A stretch of 64,000 bases of DNA from Calliopum simillimum (Eukaryota > Arthropoda > Insecta > Diptera > Lauxaniidae): NCBI GenBank assembly GCA_951812925.1, contig OX638368.1:154490492-154554491 (forward strand). Reading direction: 5' to 3'. The notes beneath the pieces were generated by a model. It worked only from the letters and a program-made list of their open reading frames with translations, made no database searches and had not been told where the DNA came from. Position numbers and translations under genes: made by a program. Within the stretch, counting starts at the first letter, position 1. Every line of letters begins with the position of its first letter. This document shows positions 58,343-64,000 of this stretch, piece after piece.

Positions 58343-58599
58343 ATAAATAATAAGAGTATAATAAATAATATTAATATAATAATAAATCTTAGCAAGTATC
58401 AGTGATGATATTTGATAATTTTGGAGGGGACCTGTTTTACTCTGCAAAAAGTACTTTTTCGGTTGCGAGAGTACCTTTTAATAACATGATTAAATAAGCT
58501 TTTGTTTTGTTGCTGACGTAAATATATATTTCAAATTTATTATATAAAAAAAATAACAAAAACAATAAACAAAGCATTTAAAAAAAAAAAAAAAAATAT

Positions 58600-59275
58600 A
58601 TGAGGATTTATTGATTTTTTTTTTTCTGTGTATTAACATAACGTGTGGTGTTAGTTATGTTACCCGGATTAGAGCTCAAAGTAATGAAATTACCCAAAAA
58701 CTACTCATAATATTTAGAAAAAATATTCGGAACCTGGATTTGAAATTTAATTTAATAGCATTTTTAGGACAATCAAATAGGTTGAAAAAAAAAAAAAATA
58801 CAATGATAAGTTTGCGCACTTAGGCACTCCTAGTGCTTAGAGTAGACATAATACTCAGTTGAAAAAAAAAAAAATTTTGGTGAAAATATCAAGTGACCAT
58901 TTTTTTTTATTTACCAAAATACTTATTTAACCAAATTTTTCGTTTTTGAGAGTAATTTACACTTCACTAAAATAGGTTTTTTTTTTATTTCGTGTATTTA
59001 TTTTTTTTTTTTTCTCGGTGTAAAAACATTGTGTGTTATATTACAAATATTCAAACCCCACAAAAAGTCTCATCGACTTAAAATTATATATATTTCAGAC
59101 AATATGGTCAGAGCCTAATTAAAACAGTAATATTTAGTACCATCATATAGATTAAGAAAAAAAGTCAAAGCTAAATTTGCGCACTTAGGCATTCCCAGGG
59201 CTTAAAGTAGACACAACACTGATTAAATAAAAAAAGTTTGGCCGAAATATGGAGTGACCATTTTCTTTTTTTTTT
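58600..59275. repeat. Diverged direct repeat, ~365-bp period
   Basis: TTTGCGCACTTAGGCACTCC at 58811 recurs as TTTGCGCACTTAGGCATTCC at 59176. It is followed each time by TAGTGCTTAGAGTAGACAxAA-like sequence, an A run and GAGTGACCATTTT or AAGTGACCATTTT. Part of the right interior of the large TIR element. Confidence 0.7.
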
Positions 59276-59978
59276 TCCAAAATGTTTTGCAGAATTTGGC
59301 GTTTTTTCAAATTTATCTCCCTAAATTCTATTCTATAGCACCAACATTTTAAAAGATTTGGTATTGAATTTATAATATTTCCATAAAAAATATCATGGCC
59401 GTAATGCATGCCGATTTTCAACTCTTTTCGATATTGAGAAGTATTAAAAAAAAATTGTGAAAATAGCAACTAATTTCATGGACACAAATTTGGAAAACAT
59501 AATTTTTTAGGCCGACTTTGACGATTTTTGGTATTTTGTGTAGGAGGTAAGTAAAAAATTACTTATGAGTTAAATATATATTTTCTGATATTTTTTTATA
59601 TTCGGAATGTAAAATTTCGATTTCGAGTTCTTTCCGTCTAGCTTGTACTGATCGCATCACTGTGGGTCGGTTGACAATTTTGGCACACCCTAATACATAC
59701 ATATGTATAAGATATACATGCAATGGTAAGCTAAATAATAAACAGTTTTTTATGACTCTGCTGATATGACAACTCCTTCTTCTTAGGCGCTGGATGCAAA
59801 ATCCCTTTGAAAACAAAAGCAGCCGCATCATAATTTTCCTGCAAAGAAGCAAATGCAACGCTGAGTGCCATCATAAATACAGAATATTGAGGTATGTATG
59901 GATGTATGTACACTGATGAAAGTACTCGTACAGTGAAGAAAGAAAAACAGTTAATATGAGAATAGAGGTGAGATGAGG

Positions 59979-60942
59979 AAATGAAATGAAATGAAATGAA
60001 ATGAAATGAAATGGAATGGAATGGAATGAAATGAAATGAAATGAAATGAAATGAAATGAAATGAAATGAAATGAAATGAAATGAAATGAAATGAAATGAA
60101 ATGAAATGAAATGAAATGAAATGAAATGAAATGAAATGAAATGAAATGAAATGAAATGAAATGAAATGAAATGAAATGAAATGAAATGAAATGAAATGAA
60201 ATGAAATGAAATGAAATGAAATGAAATGAAATGAAATGAAATGAAATGAAATGAAATGAAATGAAATGAAATGAAATGAAATGAAATGAAATGAAATGAA
60301 ATGAAATGAAATGAAATGAAATGAAATGAAATGAAATGAAATGAAATGAAATGAAATGAAATGAAATGAAATGAAATGAAATGAAATGAAATGAAATGAA
60401 ATGAAATGAAATGAAATGAAATGAAATGAAATGAAATGAAATGAAATGAAATGAAATGAAATGAAATGAAATGAAATGAAATGAAATGAAATGAAATGAA
60501 ATGAAATGAAATGAAATGAAATGAAATGAAATGAAATGAAATGAAATGAAATGAAATGAAATGAAATGAAATGAAATGAAATGAAATGAAATGAAATGAA
60601 ATGAAATGAAATGAAATGAAATGAAATGAAATGAAATGAAATGAAATGAAATGAAATGAAATGAAATGAAATGAAATGAAATGAAATGAAATGAAATGAA
60701 ATGAAATGAAATGAAATGAAATGAAATGAAATGAAATGAAATGAAATGAAATGAAATGAAATGAAATGAAATGAAATGAAATGAAATGAAATGAAATGAA
60801 ATGAAATGATATGATATGATATGATATGAAATGAAATGAAATGAAATGAAATGATATGAAATGATATGATATGATATGATATGATATGATATGATATGAT
60901 ATGATATGATATGATTTGATATGAAATGAAATGAAATGAAAT
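59979..60942. repeat. Pentanucleotide satellite (ATGAA)n / (TTTCA)n
   Basis: About 193 tandem units. From about 60027 to 60805 the ATGAA repeat is uninterrupted. Three GGAATG variants lie near 60011-60026, and the right end has blocks of the ATGAT variant (60806-60925). All reverse-strand frames are open because a 5-bp unit cycles through three frames, giving SFHFI repeats; none is a gene. Confidence 0.98.
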
Positions 60943-61940
60943 ACACTTTTCACAGTACTGTACATTCAAGCAAATAAACTTACATACACTTCTCTGCCGA
61001 GTTGAGAGACAAAACAACAACAAAGCCAAACAATACATAAACGAACGGCAATAAGAAAACATAACCTAAATATTTAACCAAGTTATTTAACTTAAACTTC
61101 AAGTTAAATTAAGCAAACAAACACAAGTCCTGCAAGGGAAGTGAAGGGTAAAAAGCTGCAGATGGGTTACAGGTATTCAGTGTTTTTGTGCGTGTGTAAT
61201 AAAAGATGCGACAGCAAGCAGGCGAAGCCACATCGGGATCATTCGTAAGGCGACCTCAGGTAAATTTTTCAAGTAGCGACTAACAAGCAGACATAAAGAC
61301 AACTACGAGTAAACAAACAAAACGGAATCAGATAAAGGAAGAGTCTGTGAGAGTAAGCAATAAGGAACGAATGAGGACGAGCTGGCAACGGGAGCTTTAA
61401 ATGTTGCAGCTTTTGCATTAAAGGAAAATGATGAAAGTTAACAGGAACAGAGCAGATATACAAATGTGTATATTAGTGTATGTTTTTGTAAATACGTTTC
61501 ACAATTTACGGAGGTTGAATGCTTTAGTTTTTTGTTGTTGTTGTTTTCTGTACTGTTGTTGTGCAATTAGGTTAATGTCCTTGTGAATTTACGAGATGAG
61601 TCAGGGACAGCAACAAAAACTTTAAGCACATATCGCAATATTGTCCAAGTTTATTCCTCATAACATTTGAACCGTGTTGGATATGTTATTTTACCTCATT
61701 GGAAATAATTCTGTAATTCTGAGCTATAAAGGTAACGAAAAAAGAGGAAAGTAATGAAACGAAGGGGACTAATTTGTATGAAAAAATTAATTTCAATTAT
61801 TCCATTTAAGATAATTAGTGAAATTGGATGGTTCCAAAAAAATTTTATTCACCCTTTCAAGTAAAGAGCTGTTACATAGTATGTAGTTCTTTTTATTAAT
61901 CTAGCGGTCATAAGGCTTTTCTGCTTATTTGTAATAAACA
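60943..61940. other. Non-coding stretch, nothing recognised
   Basis: A-rich unassigned DNA with a short GTTGTTGTTGTT run near 61530. No repeat ends until the TA at 61941. Confidence 0.4.
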
Positions 61941-62103
61941 TAAGAACTGCGCCAGAAAAATTTGATACTTTTATTTATTTTATTTGTATTAGTTTGATTT
62001 ACCTGATGATCGTGCAGATCGAAATATGGGTGCTATTTTTTCTATATAAGATGACGATTACAAAAATATATAGCATTTGGTAAACCAACTTCAAACGATA
62101 AAG

Positions 62104-63015
62104 ATGTCTAGCAATCAAGAAAAAAAGCGCAAACTCATTTTGTACACTTACCTGCAAAAACCAGAATTAAAATATTCAGCCATAGCTAAAAAAAACAGGT
62201 GCATCAAAAATCACTGTGCAAAGGGTTATTTCGTATTATAGAAAGGGTCAACTTATTACGCGGAAAAGGGTTTAGGTAGAAAATCCAGTATAGACCCACA
62301 GTTAGTGAAAAAAGTGAAGCGCCTTTTTAAGCAGAATCCTAACACTTCAGAACGAGATATGGCTGCCAGAGCAGGAACCTCAAAATCTTCTATAAACAGA
62401 CTAAAGAAAAAACTTAAGCTGAAGACCTACAGAGTTCAAAAAGTACCAGACCGTTCCCATGAAAAGCAGTTAGATGCTCAAAAGCGAGCTCGAAAGTTAT
62501 ATGTCGATTACCTGACTAAATTTGACTGCTGCATAATGGACGATGAAACATACGTTAAGGCAGATTTTAAATTTAAAAAGAAGAAAATAACAAAATTTTC
62601 CAAGCAGTATATGGTTTGCCAGGCCATATGCACTTGCGTTCTGAGAAACATTTTTTTTGTAACACAGGGCACAATTAACTCTAAAATTTATATTGATGAA
62701 TGCCTTCAAAAACATCTTTTACCATTTATTCGTGAGCATAGGGGTACCTCTCACTACTCTAGAGCCACCATAGAATGGTACAGTAGCAATAATGTAAATT
62801 TTTTACCAAAAAATGCGAATCCACCTAACTGCCCAGAGCTTCGACATATTGAGAGATATTGGGCTCTAATGAAATCAGATCTTCGGAAGAGTAAAAGTAC
62901 TGCAACAAATTTTAAAAATTAGTGGCGAAGGTCGTACAGTACTGTCAACGAAACAACTGTACAAAACTTAATGAAGGGCCTTAAGACAAAAGAAAAATAT
63001 TTTTATAAAAAATAA
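62104..63015 (+). pseudogene. Tc1/mariner-superfamily transposase, copy B, defective
   Basis: Starts MSSNQEKKRKLILYTYLQKP, loses frame near 62194, and recovers by about 62284 (SIDPQLVKKVKRLFKQNPN). The helix-turn-helix part continues ERDMAARAGTSKSSINRLKK. The first catalytic Asp lies in CCIMDDETYVKADF. A deletion of about 24 bases relative to copy A, near 62748, removes the FWLDL second Asp, leaving HRGTSHYSRATIEWY. The final Glu is in NCPELRHIERYWA. A TAG at about 62920 precedes WRRSYSTVNETTVQNLMKGL, which continues in frame to TAA at 63013-63015. The stop is shared with copy A. Non-functional. Confidence 0.85.
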
Positions 63016-63059
63016 GTATTTGTTAATAGTGTAAGGTTATTTATATTTGTTATAACTTA

Positions 63060-63778
63060 CGAAGGTTGCCTTTTATATTTCGGGATTGGGCAACACTAAT
63101 GTCAATAGCTAATATCTGGCAACACCATAATAAAGTTTGACATTTTTTAGCATAAACGTACTCAGAACGTTTTGACGTACGACCATCATTTGAGTTGCTT
63201 ACAGTGACTTGAAAAAATCAATTTGGCAAAAAAATGGAATTAACTCGTGAACGTTTTCGTGCGATAATTTTTCACAACTTTCGACGTGGATTATCACGAT
63301 AAGAGTGCATCAATGAACTTAAACCTTTGTATGGCGATGAAGCACCATCCTATAGCACTGTGAAAAACAGGTTTAATGAATTCAATCGTGGCCGTCGCTC
63401 ACTCCAAGGTCGTCCAAAATCAGTTGTTGTTCCGGAAACCATTGATGCTGTGCACCAACTGATATTGCAAGATCGTCATGTGACCTATCGTGAGATTGAG
63501 ACAACCTTAGGCATTAGTTCAATATTCAATATTGCATGAACACCTGGCCGTAAAAAAGGTTTGTTCTCGTTGGAAACCCCATAATTTATCAATTGCTTAA
63601 ATTTTCAATGGAAAAATTGATATTCTTAACTCACTGTAAACAAAACAAATAGCACTTGTACATCAAATCGTTGTGAGTACGTTTATTCTAAAAAATCTCA
63701 AACTTTATTATGGTGTTGCCAGATTTAAGCTATTGATATTAGTGTTACCCAATCCCGAAATATAAAAGGCAACCCTCG
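63060..63778 (+). mobile_element. Internally deleted mariner with ~120-bp inverted ends
   Basis: Flanked by TA (63058-63059 and 63779-63780), with ends CGAAGGTTGCCTTTTATATT and the complement of CGAGGGTTGCCTTTTATATT. Pairing extends about 120 bp inwards (to about 63180 and back to about 63658) with roughly ten mismatches. That is much longer than the ~30 bp usual for mariner. At 719 bp it lacks most of the transposase. Confidence 0.9.
63234..63600 (+). pseudogene. mariner transposase N-terminal remnant
   Basis: The start at 63234 gives MELTRERFRAIIFHNFRRGL, the paired-like N-terminal domain of mariner transposases. A TAA at 63300-63302 interrupts it, where Gln (CAA) is usual. It continues ECINELKPLYGDEAPSYSTV, GRPKSVVVPETIDAVHQLIL and VTYREIETTLGISS. 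A frameshift near 63530 leads to LHEHLAVKKVCSRWKPHNLS and a stop at 63600. The whole catalytic DD34D domain is deleted. Confidence 0.9.
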
Positions 63779-63872
63779 TATTAATAAATAAAAAAACAAT
63801 ATTTAAAAAAAATTCATTACGTATTTTTTTATTGATGAAAAACAAAGTATCAAATTTTTCTGGGGCAGTTCT

Positions 63873-64000
63873 CAAATTTACAAAATGACAAAATTCAATT
63901 TGTGCTGAAAGCATTACTTCTCTTTAGCCCAGGATCCTCCAAGAATATGCGTTTTGTATTTCAGTGCAATGCACATTGAAATATGAGTTGAAAAAGAAGA
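63873..64000. other. Right window edge, nothing recognised
   Basis: AT-rich flank of copy B. No feature seen. Confidence 0.4.

Larger units (their letters stand above)
55951..59664. mobile_element. Large TIR element containing a near-perfect palindrome
   Basis: About 34-bp inverted ends: CACAGTGATGCGATTAGTAC on the left (55951) and the complement of CACAGTGATGCGATCAGTAC on the right (to 59664), both continuing to GCTAGACGGAAA. GGTCG flanks both sides (55946-55950 and 59665-59669), a candidate 5-bp target duplication. Inside are GGGCGTGG-type repeats (56068, 56208), the palindrome at 56336-58342 and a diverged direct repeat. No transposase is recognised, so family and autonomy are unknown. 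Confidence 0.6.
61943..63872 (+). mobile_element. Tc1/mariner-superfamily element, copy B, with nested mariner
   Basis: Left end AGAACTGCGCCAGAAAAATT after TA (61941-61942) and right end the complement of AGAACTGCCCCAGAAAAATT (to 63872; the flanking TA there reads CA). The length without the nested mariner is about 1.2 kb, normal for the superfamily. Same family as the reverse-strand copy at 1-1019. The mariner at 63060-63778 lies in its 3' non-coding part. Confidence 0.9.

Noticed and set aside
59731..61062. Very long reverse-strand open frame (443 codons) of SFHFI repeats, and two similar frames
   Set aside because: Produced by a stop-free 5-bp satellite read in any frame; no gene signal.
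1..64000. CRISPR arrays, bacterial operons, ribosome binding sites
   Set aside because: Nothing prokaryotic is present; composition, poly(A)-tailed retroelements and splice-like signals are eukaryotic. Tandem repeats here have no unique spacers.
1..64000. LTR retrotransposons or endogenous viral sequences
   Set aside because: No long direct terminal repeats, gag/protease/integrase motifs or envelope-like frames were recognised.

Overview
This is eukaryotic, AT-rich nuclear DNA from a higher fly (Brachycera, Schizophora). The evidence is a Jockey-clade LINE, other LINE fragments, Tc1/mariner, pogo-like and piggyBac DNA transposons, Helentron/mini-me-type elements with the dipteran core and a GGCT/GTCY microsatellite, and many CAA/GTT runs. 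A tephritid-like fly is plausible, but the genus cannot be decided from this window. There is no complete host gene. Nearly everything recognisable is a broken mobile element or a foldback repeat in non-coding sequence.

Layout. 0-1 kb: a reverse-strand Tc1/mariner-superfamily copy cut by the window edge. 2-4.1 kb: a small hairpin MITE and a diverged ~115-bp tandem array. 6.6-9.45 kb: a dead Tc1-like element split by a foldback element that made an 8-bp target duplication; a second Tc1-like tail follows. 12.3-17.7 kb: a pogo-like element with subterminal GGGGCTAGTGTGGACA repeats, a LINE tail with CATA repeats, a Jockey pseudogene with its 3' UTR and poly(A), a hairpin MITE, and a second TA-flanked element with GGGGYAATGTCGTGCA repeats. 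18-28 kb: mostly unassigned DNA with a weak core-promoter candidate, one MITE, and self-complementary and foldback repeats. 28.1-33.7 kb: two LINE RNase H fragments facing tail to tail, both ending in CCTAA repeats. 35.6-39 kb: composite repeats with tRNA-like pol III modules, a second MITE copy and a Helentron-like fragment. 41.4-42.5 kb: a pogo-like remnant with a decayed PHD finger. 45.9-50.4 kb: a large foldback holding a complete-ended piggyBac element whose transposase lost a catalytic aspartate. 53.2-55.8 kb: a second tRNA-like composite interrupted by two Helentron-like elements. 55.95-59.66 kb: an element with 34-bp inverted ends that contains an almost perfect palindrome with ~830-bp arms. 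60-60.9 kb: about 960 bp of an ATGAA (TTTCA) pentanucleotide satellite. 61.9-63.9 kb: a second Tc1/mariner-superfamily copy carrying an internally deleted mariner with unusually long inverted repeats.

No element here looks autonomous: each coding remnant has stops, frameshifts or missing catalytic residues. The layered insertions give a relative history, for example 9-bp-scale joins such as foldback into Tc1-like, piggyBac into foldback, mariner into Tc1/mariner copy B, and Helentrons into the tRNA-like composite. The most unusual structures are the near-perfect palindrome, the GTT-centred foldback family, the composites with tRNA-like modules, and the TA-flanked elements whose ends carry repeated G-rich 13-16-bp motifs. 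Host function may be limited to unproven exon and promoter candidates near 4975, 19113 and 52195.
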